From positions 903,247,309 through 903,311,308 of the forward strand of contig CM066035.1 of the NCBI GenBank assembly GCA_033557465.1: a DNA stretch of 64,000 nucleotides. Direction: 5' to 3'. Positions 28,752 to 40,069 of the stretch are shown in pieces. The position numbers and the translations under genes were made by a program. Source of the DNA: Ichthyophis bannanicus. Its lineage: Eukaryota > Chordata > Amphibia > Gymnophiona > Ichthyophiidae. Under the pieces are notes generated by a model, which was given only the letters and a program-made list of their open reading frames with translations, did not search any database and was not told where the DNA came from. Numbering within the stretch: position 1 is the stretch's first letter; the number at the start of each line of letters is the position of its first letter.

Positions 28752-31700
28752 ACCCTTTGAGCGTCGCACATCTTTGCTTTGGATGTTTATTTGCGGTTTT
28801 ATCTTTCTCTCTATGGCAACTATCCCTGTCCTTTGGGATCGGTGTTGTCTTTCTCTATCTCCTGTCCCCTCGGGCTCCCTCACTCGTTGTCTCTTTAATT
28901 TGATTCCATGTCGCTCTACCATGCCCCCGTCAGGATTTTCCCCTTCCTCCCTAGGGCATGCTGTGGCTGCCTGCAATCTCACACTTAATCTAGCCTTATT
29001 GAACTGCCGTTCCCTTCGGTCAAAATCTCTACTGATTCATGATCTTATCTCTCAACATTCGCTTGATCTTTGCTTTCTCACGGAGACCTGGTTGAAGGAT
29101 GGTGACGGACCTGTCCTGTCTAGCTCTCTTCCTCCCAGTTACTCAGTGCTCTCGGCTTCTCAAAGGGGTAGGGGCGGGGGTGGGGTGGCCCTGCTCCATC
29201 GGGCCTCTATTACTATTGAGGAGATTTCTTTCCCCTCGGCCTCTCTCTCTGAATCTCTCTTTCTACGTCTAAATTCATCCCCCCCACTTTATTTTCTACT
29301 TATTTATCTCCCTCCTTCCCCTTCCACTACACGCTGGGATTTAACATTACAAGTGCTCTCAGATATGGCACTGCAGTTCCCCAATCTCATAGTGCTTGGT
29401 GATTTCAATGTCCATGTGGATCACCCTTCCAGATCAAAAGACCGCGACTTTTTGAACCTTCTATCTGACGCTTCTCTGCGCCAGCATGTTTTTGGTCCCA
29501 CCCATTATAGCAGGCCACACTCTAGATTTGGTTCTTTCACCCTCCACGTTGTTGCCCACAATTTCACCTCCTACTCTGGTGGCTGTTCCATGGTCCGATC
29601 ATTTCTGCGTACTTTTTTCAGTATCCTCCTCCTCATCTGCATTCACCCTTGCCTCTGCACCCTCTTCCCCCCCCCCTTTGCGTCGTCATTGTACTTCCGA
29701 TGCCCTTCAGGCTTTTCCCTCTGCCTCTGTGCTCTTTCCGTCGGACTTTGCTTCACGCTCTCTTGAATGTCAGACCTCTCTTTGGAATTCACTGCTCACT
29801 AGTGCGCTTGATGAGGTGGCGCCTCTTTGTCCCGTTCCTAGGCAACGTTCTGTCAAGCACTCACAGTGGTACCATCCTTCGCTACGCCTGCAGCGGACTC
29901 AGCTCCGCCAGGTACAGCGTCATTGGACTAGCCGCCCCTCTCCCGAATTGTTACTGCGTTTTTGCCAGTTATCTACTGCATATCGGGTGGCGGTCCAGGC
30001 AGCAAAACGTGCTTTCTACTCTTCCCAGATCTCGGAGGCTGCCCACTCCTTCAAACAGCTCTTTTCTATCCTTCGAGGGCTTTCCTCTACTAGTTCCCGT
30101 GGTGGTCCAACATCCCGGTTGCCAGACCCTCAACTTCTGGCTACCTTTTTTTCAGACAAGATACATAAGCTGCGAGCCTCTTTCTCGACTCCTTCCCCTC
30201 CCTTACCTCTATCCCCTCTGCCCGATTCCTCCTCCGGAGGGTCTCCCATCCTGTTCACCGATCCTTTGCCGTCCCCTCCCCCTTCTTCGCCTAACCAGGC
30301 TCTTGCTCATACCTGGACCACTTTTCAGTTGGTCACATCCGCGGAAGTTCTACAGTTGTTGTTGAAATCTCGTAAAACAACTTGTGTGCTAGACCCCATC
30401 CCGTCTCTCTGGTTATCTGAACCCTCTCTGCAACTTGTTCCAATTCTTACTACTATTATCAACTCTAGTCTATCCTCTGGCCTCTTCCCGTCTTTGTGGA
30501 AATCTGCTGCCGTCCGTCCCCTTCTGAAACAGCCCACCTTAGAGCCTTCTGTTTTGTCTAACTGGCGGCCAGTTTCCAATCTTCCGTTCTTGGCGAAATT
30601 TTTGGACTGCTTTGTTTTTGAGCAACTGAACTCACATGTTGAGGCTACATATATTCTTCACCCCTGTCAAGCAGGTTTCCGTCATGGGCACAACACTGAA
30701 ACTGTTCTTTTGGCACTTCTTAATGAAATTCACGTTGCTCACGATCGTGGTGATCTTACTCTTCTCGTTTCTCTGGATCTTTCTGTGGCTTTCGACCTGA
30801 TAGATCACCGGACGCTTCTTTCCCGTCTTTTCGATATTAGGTTGCGAGGCTCTGTTCTTCAATGGTTCCGTTCTTTTCTCACTGCTCGCTCGTTCACTGT
30901 ACACTCGGGTAAGCACTCTTCTTCCTCTCTCCCTCTTTTCTGTGGGGTTCCACAAGGTTCTGTCCTATCACCTCTATTATTTAATATTTTTCTTGCTCCG
31001 CTGCCTCTTGCTATTCAGCAGTTTTCGGTGTCTCCGTACATCTATGTGGATGACATTATTCTTCTATACCATGTCTCCCCCCTCACTTTGGATATTACCC
31101 CACTTAATGACTGTCTGTCTCACATTGCTTCTTGGCTCTCGCAGAACTTTCTCCACTTAAACCCCTCAAAATCCACGGCTATGTGGGTATCTCTCAGCGG
31201 TTCCTGTCCTACGGTCTCTCCCATGATTGATTCAGTTTCTATTCCTCTTGTCTCTTCTTTCCGTTACCTGGGGGTTATACTTGACTCCACGCTTTCTTTT
31301 CACGAGCACATTTCTTCACTCACTCGGCGGTCCTTTGTGACCCTTCGGCAGATCCGGGCTACTCGTTCTCTTTTTTCCCCTGATTCTCTGGTCACTTTGG
31401 TTCTGGCTTTGGTGATTAGTAGGCTTGATTATTGTAATGTTCTTCTAGCTATACTCCCTAAATATCAGCTCCAACGATTACAATCTATTCAAAACACTGC
31501 AGCTCGCCTTATCACCTTTTCCCGGCCGTTTGATCATATCACTCCACTCCTTCTCTGTTTGCACTGGCTTCCACTTCGTTTTCGCTATCAATATAAGTTT
31601 CTGATTCTGATTCACCGTGCTCTTCATACTGGTCGTCCTTTGTATCTTGCGGATCTGGTTTTTCTTCACACTCCTTACCGTCAACTCCGGTCTTTCCACG

Positions 31701-32156
31701 CCAACCGTTTATCACTGCCTTCTCCGTCACAAGCCCGGTTAGAGCAGACTCGTCATTCCGCCTTTTTCTTTCTCGGTCCATTCCTCTGGAATTCTTTACC
31801 ACCTTCCCTCAGATTAGAATCTTCTTATCCTCAATTCAAGTCACTACTCAAAACACATTTGTTCACTCAGGCTTTCGACCTTCCTGCCAGTCCCCCTCTC
31901 TGACCATAAAGTTGTCCCCCCGTTGTTGTGTGTGTTTGTTGGTGTTGTTGCACCTTGTGTTTTTTTAGTTTTTAGCTTTTATGTTAAATTTATCTGGCTA
32001 TTTATTTACTTTTAGTGCTATGTGCTCTGCTTTTACTTTCCTTTCATTTTATGGCGTTCTTTTCTATGATTTGCAGTGTAGACCCTTTTTATTGTACACC
32101 GCTCTATTCTTCGGCAGTAGCGGTTGATCAAATGTTTTAATAAAGATAAAGATAAA
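28752..32156 (+). mobile_element. L2-like LINE, near full length, inserted in the L1-A 3' UTR
   Basis: It follows 'gggggaaagggg' (28740-28751) and is followed by 'gggggaagagggg' (32157-32169), a near-perfect duplicate that I take as the target repeat. The 3' end is 'ataaagataaagataaa', a microsatellite-like L2 tail. It encodes endonuclease and reverse transcriptase with a single frame break. Its codons are C/T-rich, unlike the other L2-like family here, so it is a separate lineage. L1-A sequence resumes at 32157 and ends in poly(A). Confidence 0.88.
28783..31903 (+). pseudogene. L2-like EN-RT protein with one frameshift
   Basis: First frame: LALLNCRSLRSKSLL, CFLTETWLKD (catalytic Glu), GRGGGGVALLHR, LIVLGDFNVHVDHPS (GDFN). 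Near 29510 one extra base shifts the frame; the next frame reads GHTLDLVLSP, VPWSDHFCV (endonuclease end), then the [85 protein letters not shown], then LHWLPLRFRYQYKF and FLWNSLPPSLR to a stop at 31901-31903. The catalytic box is YVDD, not YADD, a change that can be tolerated in some reverse transcriptases. Apart from the frameshift it is complete. The start codon is uncertain (28783 or 28921). Confidence 0.88.
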
Positions 32157-32333
32157 GGGGGAAGAGGGGGGGGGATAAGTAAAAAGCTGTACCACATTAT
32201 CTTGGAAAGTGGCCCTGATATGGTGGACAAGAGCCAGCCCCATCCAGTGCCGTTATGCCTGTATGTATGTACAATATTGGTAATGTGTTCTTGTGGTTCA
32301 ATCAATAAATAATGTTTTAAAAAAAAAAAAAAA
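32157..32333 (+). other. End of the L1-A 3' UTR with poly(A)
   Basis: Sequence after the L2-like insertion continues the L1-A 3' UTR and ends with 'caataaataatg' and a poly(A) run to 32333. No ORF. The 'aataaa' is a polyadenylation signal just before the tail. Confidence 0.7.
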
Positions 32334-34105
32334 GCACTTCTGATATTTGGGGATCCAATTAGGCAGCCCGCTTAAGAACCTTAAGTCCAATGGGACCTCT
32401 CTCGGTGATCGGGGCTCCACCTGACTTGACTGGGACGCATAGCCATAGTTAAAATGAATATGCTTTCATGCATTCTATTCTTTTTTATATTCCTGCCATT
32501 GTGGTGCCCTGGGGGGAACTAAAGAGGTTTCAAAACATGATAATGCAATATATCTGGGATGGGAAAGTTCCCAGGGTGGCAAGGCCCACCATGTATAAGC
32601 AAGCGGAGGGAGGGAGATGGGCGGGGGGTCAGGTGCCACGCACTATGCTGCAGTGCAGCTGTGTGCTTTGCTTGCTTGGAGGGAGGGGGGAGATGCCCCA
32701 CAGTGGGTGCAAATGGGAGCGGGTAGCAGGGTAAATTTGGAGGCATTAATCTGGGGCCCGATGGAGAACCCTAGAGGGGCTGAGGTCGATAATCCCCAAA
32801 GGGAGTTAACTCTCCAAGTCGGGAAAAAGTAGAGAAAGGGGGGGAGGGGATAGATACTCCAGACGAACATTCATTCAGGGAATGGGGGTGTTCTTGCCTG
32901 GATGAGGAAGGAAAGTATATGAGGAATGGGCCCAAAAGGACCTGATTCGAATAGGTCAAATGGTGGAACAGGAGGGAGCAGTCAAAACCTTTGAGGAGTT
33001 TAAGCAAACATATGATTTAGGCAGGAAGGGTCACTATGCTTATGCATAGCTCTGGTATTTCCTGCAACAGAAAGAAATCAGACTAGATTTGCTGGCAAAC
33101 CTACACCATTTGAGGAATTGATGGAGAAGAAAGACAAACCAAAGAGTCTGACATTTCTGTTGTATCGGGTGCTCAGTGAGAGAGATGGGGATGTACCAGC
33201 GAGCCAGAGGAGGTGGGAAGAGGAGTTACCAGGCCCTGGGATGAAGAATGGTGGAAGGGAATATATGAACGGGCATACAGGTTGGCTCTGGGTAACCCGT
33301 TCTTGGAAAATAGTTTAAAACTACTCTTGTGCATGTTCTGGACCCCAGTAAAGCTATATGCTATCTATCTAGAAAGCTCAAGTAAGTGCAGGAAGGGATG
33401 CGGTGGGCGGGGGGATCTGTTACACCTGATTTGGAGCTGCCCTAATGTACAAGGTTTCTGGAAAACAGTAGAAGGACTTTACAGAGATATCACCAAGGTA
33501 CAGCTCACATTAGTCCCGGGCCTGGTGGCACTAAATGAAGCAGCAAGAGGTGAAAATAGGGCCTTGGACACTTTTCTTAGATATTATATGGTGACCACAC
33601 GATTGACCCTTCTTGGCTTGTGAAAGAACAAAGTGATCCCACCTTTGGGGGCGGTGGTGCATAAATTGAAGCAGGTCTGTGTGCAGTCGCAGCATGTAGG
33701 CGACCCAACACCAGAGGCTATAAAGACTCATGGCACTGGTATGAGGAATGGAGGGAGGAGGGTACACAGAAAGTGGTGGAGGGGAAACTATGAGGCAATA
33801 AGGATTGGGGAGAGGGAGGGAGGGAAGAGGGAGGGGGAAGGGGGAGGGGGAGGAGGGAGGTCAGAGTGATAGGAAGAGATAGAAGACGACATGTTCAAAA
33901 TGGGAGACATAGAAGATGGCAGTACAGCAGGTTGTCGAGGTGGTTAAATTGTACACTGTGGGGTAAGACAGTGTGGAAATGGGGGTGGGGGGGGGAGTGA
34001 ACACCGTGAGAGGTTTATTGATTGGAAATTTGTAAGCACTGTCAGATTGTTTGTAAGGTTATGTTGAAAACCGATAAAAAGTAAATTACAAAAAAAAAAA
34101 AAAAA
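32334..34105 (+). mobile_element. L1-C: 3' half of an L1/Tx1-like LINE
   Basis: Starts within ORF2 just after the reverse transcriptase core: 'gatatttggggatccaatta' reads YLGIQL. Then come a decayed RIAIVKMNMLS block, PRVARPTMYKQAEGGRW, and near 33210 WDEEWWKGIYERAYRLAL and CRKGCGGRGDLLHLIWSCPN, the conserved C-terminal Cys/His cluster. A 3' UTR with G-rich repeats ends in poly(A) at about 34090-34105. It directly abuts the L1-A poly(A). L1-A may have inserted into L1-C, or the reverse. Heavily mutated. Confidence 0.75.
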
Positions 34106-34279
34106 CACACGGCAACCCCCAAAACAGGCAAAGAAAGAAAACTATTCAGGCTTCCATTAGCAGCCCTGCCAAGCAACGCCAGCACCAACAAGGTACTGTT
34201 TCTTTTATTGATTTTAATTTTAAATTCACATTTAATTACCTGGTTCCAATAAACATGTTTATGTTATGTTTATAACAGT
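34106..34279. other. No gene recognised
   Basis: Short AT-rich spacer, no coding signal. Confidence 0.4.
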
Positions 34280-34583
34280 ATTGAACTTAGAAGGAATTAC
34301 AAAAAAGTACTGGGGGTAACCTGCACGGCGTGCCAGTTGTAACCCAAAAATCAGTGAATCTACAAGAAAGCTTTGGGGTAACTTTCATGGAGCAATAGTT
34401 ACAATTCTAATATCTGTGAGAGAATGGGGTTAACCTGCACGGAAAAGTCGTTACAACTCTAAAACCAGTGGATCTAAGAGAAATTGTTGTGGCTAATCTT
34501 CTGCCAGCTTCGTCATGCTCATATTACCCCTCTTCTCAAGTCACTTCATTGGCTCCCTATCCATTTCCGCATCCAATTCAGAC

Positions 34584-35677
34584 TGGATGTAGTTGAAAAC
34601 TACAGGCTGGTTAGTTTAACTTTGGTGGTGAGTAAATTATTGGAAACACTGCTGAAAGAGAAAATAGTGAGGTTTCTGGAGTCCAGCGGATTACTGGATC
34701 TGAGGCAGCATGGATTCACCAGAGGCAGGTCTTGTCAGACAAATCTGATTGATTTCTTTGACTGGGTGACCAGCGAGTTGGACCGAGGGAGAGCCCTAGA
34801 TGTGGTGTATTTAGATTTCAGTAAAGCCTTTGACACTGTTCCTCACAGGCGACTTATAAACAAACTGAGCACCCTAGGGATGGACCCTAAAGTTACTGCT
34901 TGGGTTAGAAATTGGTTGAGTGGGAGGCGACAAAGGTTACAGGTAAATGGAGCTCACTCTGAGGAGAAGGAAGTTACCAATGGTGTGCCCCAGGGATCTG
35001 TCCTTGATCCGATTCTTTTTAACATCTTTGTTAATGATACAACGGAAGGGCTGTCAGGTAAGGTTTGCCTCTTTGCGGATGATACCAAAATCTGCAATAG
35101 AGTAGACACCCAGGAAGGTGTAGATAACATGAGGAGGGATCTAGTTAAGCTTGAAGAATGGTCTAGAATTTGGCAGCTGGGATTTAATGTTAAAAAATGC
35201 AAGGTCATGCATTTGGACTGTAGCAATCCAAGGGAGCAATATAGTATAGGGGGTGAAGTACTTTTGTCCACTAAAGAAGAGCGGGACCTAGGCGTGGTTG
35301 TGTCTGATGATCTTAAAGTAGCTAAACAGGTAGAAAAGGTGACAGCAAAAGCTAGAAGGATGCTTGGGTGCATACGGAGAGGAATGGCTAGCAGAAAAAA
35401 GGAGGTGATAATGCCTCTGTGTAAGTCTTTGGTGCAACCTCATTTCGAATATTGTGTGCAGTTCTGGAGACCGCACCTTCAAAAGGATATAAACAGGATG
35501 GAGTCAGTACAGAGGGTGGCTACTAAAATGGTTAGTGGTCTTCATTATAAAGCACATGAGGACAGACTTAAGGATTTTAATATGTACACCTTAGAGGAAA
35601 GCCGGAATAGAGGTGATATAATTGAGATGTTTAAATACCTCCATGGCATAAATGCACAGGGAGAGAGCCTCTTTTGA
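34584..35677 (+). CDS. CR1-A reverse transcriptase domain, open but truncated
   Basis: An open frame runs from the L2 flank (34484) through CR1-A to the stop at 35675-35677. The CR1 portion begins near 34589 with VENYRLVSLT, then QHGFTRGRSCQTNLIDFFDW, VYLDFSKAFDTVPHRRL (catalytic Asp), [30 protein letters not shown] (FADD), KCKVMHLDCSNP, ERDLGVVVSDDLKVAKQ, then CVQFWRPHLQKDINRME. All RT catalytic residues seem present, but the endonuclease and the initiator are missing, so it could be expressed only as a chance fusion. The copy at 598-2298 is the same subfamily. Confidence 0.88.
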
Positions 35678-35957
35678 TTGAAAGCAAGTTCTGCTACGAG
35701 GGGACATAGGATGAGGGTGAAAGGGGATAGATTCAGGAGTGATATGCGGAAATATTTCTTTACGGAAAGAGTGGTGGATTCATGGAATAGTCTCCCAGTG
35801 GAGGTGGTAGAGATGAGGACAGTATCTGAATTCAAAAAAGCATGGGACAAACACAGAGGATCTCTAAAGGAAAAAAGGGGACTGTTGTAGTTGTTGATAT
35901 GGAAGGACAGACTAAATAGGCCATGTGGTCTTTTTCTGTCATCATTTTTCTATGTTT
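34584..35957 (+). mobile_element. CR1-A LINE, 5'-truncated, best-preserved copy
   Basis: Starts at an ENYRLVSLT block and ends at 'ggccatgtggtctttttctg' plus a 'tttctatg' motif near 35957. It interrupts the L2-like C-terminus, which is restored by deleting it. It has about 1.09 kb of open reading frame. No target duplication is evident. Confidence 0.88.
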
Positions 35958-36722
35958 CTCCTGCTGACCTATAAGTGCATTCACCTGGTAGCTCCACACT
36001 ATCTTTCCTCTCTTATCTCTTCGTACATCCCTCCTCGGGAACTCCGCTCTTCTGGCAAATCACTTCTATCCGTGCCCTTCTCTTCAATTGCTAACTCCAG
36101 ACTTTGCTCCTTTCACCTTGTTGCACCTTACGACTGGAACAAACTACCTGAGTCTGTACACTAGGTTCCATCTGTGACTCTGTTCAAATCCAGACTAAAA
36201 ACTCACTTCTTTGAGACTGCTTTTGGATACTGATCCCCTCGGTCTCCTGTTCACCTCCTATGCGTTTCCTTACCATTCCCGTGGATATATCCTTGTCTCC
36301 AGTTGTTGTTTTGTCTCTCTTGACTGTTGGGTTGTCTTTCTTGCCAATACTGTAAGCTCTGAAGAGCAGGGACTTTCTCTTACATGTCTCTGTACAGTGT
36401 TGCGTATGTCTTGTACCACTATACAAATTATAAGTAATAGTAGTAGTAGACTAACCTGCATGGAATGCTGATAGGAACTTACAACTTAAATCCAGTGTCT
36501 CTTCACGAAAGCACTGGAAGTAACGTGCGCAGAATGGAAATTACCAGCCTATAAAGCCATGGTATTACTTTAATAGGTTAAATGGGGAAAGCAGGACAGG
36601 GGGGTTTGGATGTTGGGTTCCATATGGAAAGTAGTACGCAAGTTTATCCAAAGTGGGATTATTGCTGCTGGGCAGACTGGATGAGCCATTTTGGTCCCTA
36701 TCTGCATTACTTTACTATGATG

Positions 36723-38744
36723 TACTGAGCTAGCTATGTGCAGAGAAAGGGCCCAAGGGGTAGACGGTCAGCTGCAGTTACATTTCTCTTGGCAATGTGA
36801 CCACGGTGCATTTGACACATTACTACACCCCATGCATGCTATTTGTATATTTAGGAAACAGAGCAGCATTAAAAACGAATGAAAGTGTGTCATTTTTAAC
36901 GCAGTTGCATCTGGGATATGAAGGGCCATGTTAGGGATCTTTATACCTCCACGTTCATTAAAGCGCACGTTAAACCCAGCATGCAACTTAGCACATACAA
37001 CAAGCCACCCGACACTATAAAGTTCTGGAGGCATTTTGTAGAACATGATTTCAGAGTTTAGCCCTGTCTTAGATCTGAATTAACCTTAGGTTTTATAGTC
37101 ACTAAGAAATGCTTTAATTGAATTGTTCCCCATTCTAAGAAAAGCATCTTTAGATTGCAACAGTCCACTTGCTTTGTGCTTCCTAGGATTCACTACAGCC
37201 TTTTGAAAAGCCTTCAATAAATTAGATACCCAGTGATTTCTCGATATCTGATGAACGGGAGAAGATGAGAGTGGTGAACCTTGTTGATATATCATTTTCA
37301 CATTGTTAGTGGGTCACCAAATAGTAGGGATGATTGAATTTTAATGCTTCTCTGGTTAGGACCATTTTACCATTCATTTTGCCCTATTAGTAGAAAAGGA
37401 TGTCACCCTTCAGGCCGCAAATGCAGTAGAGAATCAAAGATGGCCTTGTAGATGAGACGTATGAAGGTAAATTATGCTCGATAATGATGCCCTGGACCTA
37501 TTTTCTTTTATCCCAAAACTAGCTCAGTACATACATAGACTGGACTCAGGAACCTAGTAATGGACATTTCTCCTGTAAGTCCCTTCTGATCAGTGCAAAG
37601 GCTAAAGAACACAAAACATGTGAAGAGACCTTCAATAAACAGTCGTCAAACCTGAATCTTGATTAAGTATCATGATAGGACTGAAGCCCTTAATGAAAAT
37701 AGATACTCAGCACTCAAGAGATTCCTGCTGTCGTAAAATTGGAACCTGTGGTTTTATGATTTTTTTTTTCATTCCATTATCAGTCTCCATGCTGTTCTTT
37801 TTTAAACTAAATATAGTAATTTGCAAAATTGCTATCCTGTGGAGCAGACCGTGATTGGGAGAGGTCAAAGTCTCAGCAGGAGACCAGAAATTTGGAGTCG
37901 GGGGGGGGGGGGGGGGTGGGCTGCAGGGATAGAGGGGGAGGTTAGTTAATAAAAATCAAGTCAGGAATCCGAATGTGTAGCTAACTTGGGATTCTACATC
38001 TGTGTTAGTACACTTCCTTCCCTCCCTTATGAAAACTGCATAGATCTGTAGGTCTTATTTTTCACTGTTGGGTGCCAGGATCTCATATTTGTTTGTTATA
38101 TCATCTTCATTCAATTCAGCGTCTAGACTGGCCTTGCAGAGCTCCCCATTCAGTCTCCTGAGAGACTCATAGTCCATGTCTCTCAAATGCATTCACGGCA
38201 TTGTCAGTGGGTCATCAATCACTGGCATATGTCCACAGACCCATTCACAAATTCTTTAGTAGGGTACACAGCCTATGTTCCAATGTACACATGGCGTGCT
38301 CTGCCTTTTTCAGTAAACAGATAATTAAATCTTATATAAGGTTCATGTGCCAGAATGGCTTATTTGATTGAAAGATTTCTGGAGCAAAACTGTTAGAAGA
38401 GTGATGTACGTTATAAAGATTTTCAGACTAGCCGCTAGCCACTTCGTCCTTCATATCAACCTTTTCAGGTCAGGATTTGAACAGACATCCTTCTGGTAAA
38501 TGACCTTTCAATCTACACTAGCCCAAAATGAAAGTCAACAAAATCCAGCATTTAAAATGGGCCATCCAACATCAGAGTTTATCATGTGCCTGTAGAAACA
38601 TCATCTATGAATGTAACCCTGTTTACAGGTAAGTCGAAAGCAAAACAGATCTAGCTTCACTTAAAATGCATAAAACCAATGAAGTGCAGATTTTTTTTCA
38701 CCTTGCAAGCATGTTTTGACTGGAGAATTGGCATTTAAAAATCT
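36723..38744. other. About 2 kb without recognised gene or repeat
   Basis: AT-rich and low in stop-free frames. It holds a G homopolymer near 37900-37917. I see no LINE motif, tail, terminal inverted repeat or RNA gene. It could be single-copy intronic or intergenic DNA, or very old repeats. Confidence 0.4.
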
Positions 38745-39452
38745 ACATGCCCCCTAGAAATAGTCCAGAACACTGCTGCCCACATTATCGCTAACACTTC
38801 AATACAAGACCACATAACTCCAATACTACAAGATCTACACTGGCTACCAATCTCCTTACGAGCAAAATATAAATCAGCGCTTACCATCTTCAAAATTAAA
38901 AACAACATCTCAGCAGGAATACTACAGGAACTTACTGAAACCAAAACAAGCAAAATACCAGACAGAAACAGCACCAAAAACAATATACCAACAACTAATC
39001 TATTCATAAGAACAAATAAATCCACATCTGTGTGAGCCTTTTCTCTGGCAGCCCCTGCCATGTGGAATGTCCTCCCAGATAACCTAAAAGCAGCAGCAGA
39101 TATAAAGGATTTCCGGAAACTACTAAAAACTACCCTATTCATTGAACAATTCAATGAAAACCACCAATCCACCCTAACCAAATTAGAAAACGAGTTACAC
39201 AAGAAATGACATCCCCAACTTCAAAACACCCAACCACTCTAAGAAAACTGTATATAGCCAAATGTAGATAGCTCAAACTGTATATATTGTATCCCAAATC
39301 ACAACCTACCTATCCATACACTCATGAACACTAAACTTACAGCCACTGCATGCTGACACCCCCGCACTACCCTACTTGATTGTTTGCAGTGAAATCCGCT
39401 TTGATTCAAGGATAAAGCGGGATATAAATACTTTTAAATAAATAAATAAAAT
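38745..39452 (+). pseudogene. L2-like C-terminal fragment and 3' end
   Basis: Reads IVQNTAAHIIANTSIQDHIT, ILQDLHWLPISLRAKYKSAL, AFSLAAPAMWNVLPDNLKAA and KLLKTTLFIEQ, with one stop near 39034. The 3' tail has 'gaaatccgctttgattcaag', 'gcgggatataaatac' and (aaat)n ending near 39452. Reverse transcriptase core missing. Confidence 0.8.
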
Positions 39453-39629
39453 GAAATATGAAAAAATGTGTTTTCCACTTTTAATCACATTTCTCAAATA
39501 AAGTAGGATGATAAAGACATTTCTCCATTCCATTTTGATGTATTTTTTCACCCATACAATATGTCATCTCAGAAGTCCCATGAATCGGTCACTAAAAAGA
39601 TAGTTCATTGGGCTCCAGCTACACACAGA

Positions 39630-39790
39630 AAAGGAAGATCAGTGTGTCAGACTGATGTAGAGAAGGAAGAGACACAGACAAGAGAAGAAATGGAAAGGCA
39701 AACCTGGAAAAGAAGTTAAAAGACGGACACAAAAAAAGTAGAAAAGAGACTGCGGTCAACTCAATTAGAAAAATAAAAAGGTAGATAGGA
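39630..39790 (+). repeat. Purine-rich piece of the composite tail module
   Basis: Order of words ('aggaagatcagtgtgtcaga', 'gatgtagagaaggaagag', 'aagagaagaaatggaaagg') parallels 5795-5885 and 26110-26190. Detached, no terminus. Confidence 0.55.
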
Positions 39791-40069
39791 GCAAGCAGTG
39801 ATAACCGGGCAGTTAAGAGGTGTTAGAATCCTTGCTGACTCATATTTAAAGGGTGTGGCATCACATTTTACATAGGGCGTCATGGTTGGAAATGGAACAT
39901 TAAGTGACATGTTACTAAAGCTTAGCATGTGTTAATAAACATTAACGTGGGCCAAGTGCTGTTGTTCCCATTTATTTCTGTGGATGCAGCGGCACTTGCC
40001 ACACGTTAATGCTCGTTAAAGTGCACTAACTTTTAGTAAACACGCCCCAAATTTGGGACAGTCAGAATT
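39791..40069. other. No gene recognised
   Basis: Includes a short self-complementary stretch built on 'gtgttaataaacattaacg' and 'cgttaatgctcgttaaagtg' near 39930-40020; otherwise unassigned. Confidence 0.4.

Larger units (their letters stand above)
15229..32333 (+). mobile_element. L1-A: L1/Tx1-like LINE dispersed by four insertions
   Basis: Segments in order: ORF1 (15530-15860, 17217-17776), spacer, ORF2 endonuclease (18430-19584), reverse transcriptase (23177-24632), C-terminus (27460-28605), 3' UTR (28606-28751, 32157-32320), poly(A) to 32333. Joined content is about 5.6 kb, normal for L1. Each gap is an independent insertion with a direct repeat at its ends (12, 9, 8 and about 12 bp). 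The left limit is uncertain; the 8-bp 'gcacttct' repeat (15221-15228 and 32334-32341) is a tentative target duplication. Confidence 0.8.
34483..36445 (+). pseudogene. L2-like C-terminal region and 3' end, split by CR1-A
   Basis: Left piece (34483-34583) reads HAHITPLLKSLHWLPIHFRIQFRL. Right piece (from about 35958) continues LLTYKCIHLVAPHYLSSLISSY, then PPRELRSSGKSLLSVPF, APYDWNKLPESV and LFKSRLKTHFFETAFGY. Joined, this is the standard L2 C-terminus. The 3' end has 'tatacaaattataagtaata' and (tag)n near 36440, again typical of L2. CR1-A sits between the two pieces. Confidence 0.8.
34280..36722 (+). mobile_element. CR1-type 3' UTR with internal repeats, split by an L2-like insertion
   Basis: Outer layer of a three-level nest. 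Left piece 34280-34482 and right piece 36446-36722 carry degenerate repeats of the 'ggggtaacctgcacgg' plus 'gtggatctaagag' type, and the right piece ends with the CR1 signature 'gggcagactggatgagcca' near 36675. The middle (34483-36445) is an L2-like element. No coding part of this CR1 remains visible. Confidence 0.65.

Noticed and set aside
29649..30365. 238-codon frame overlapping the L2-like RT
   Set aside because: Out-of-frame shadow of the real EN-RT frame, which carries the catalytic motifs.
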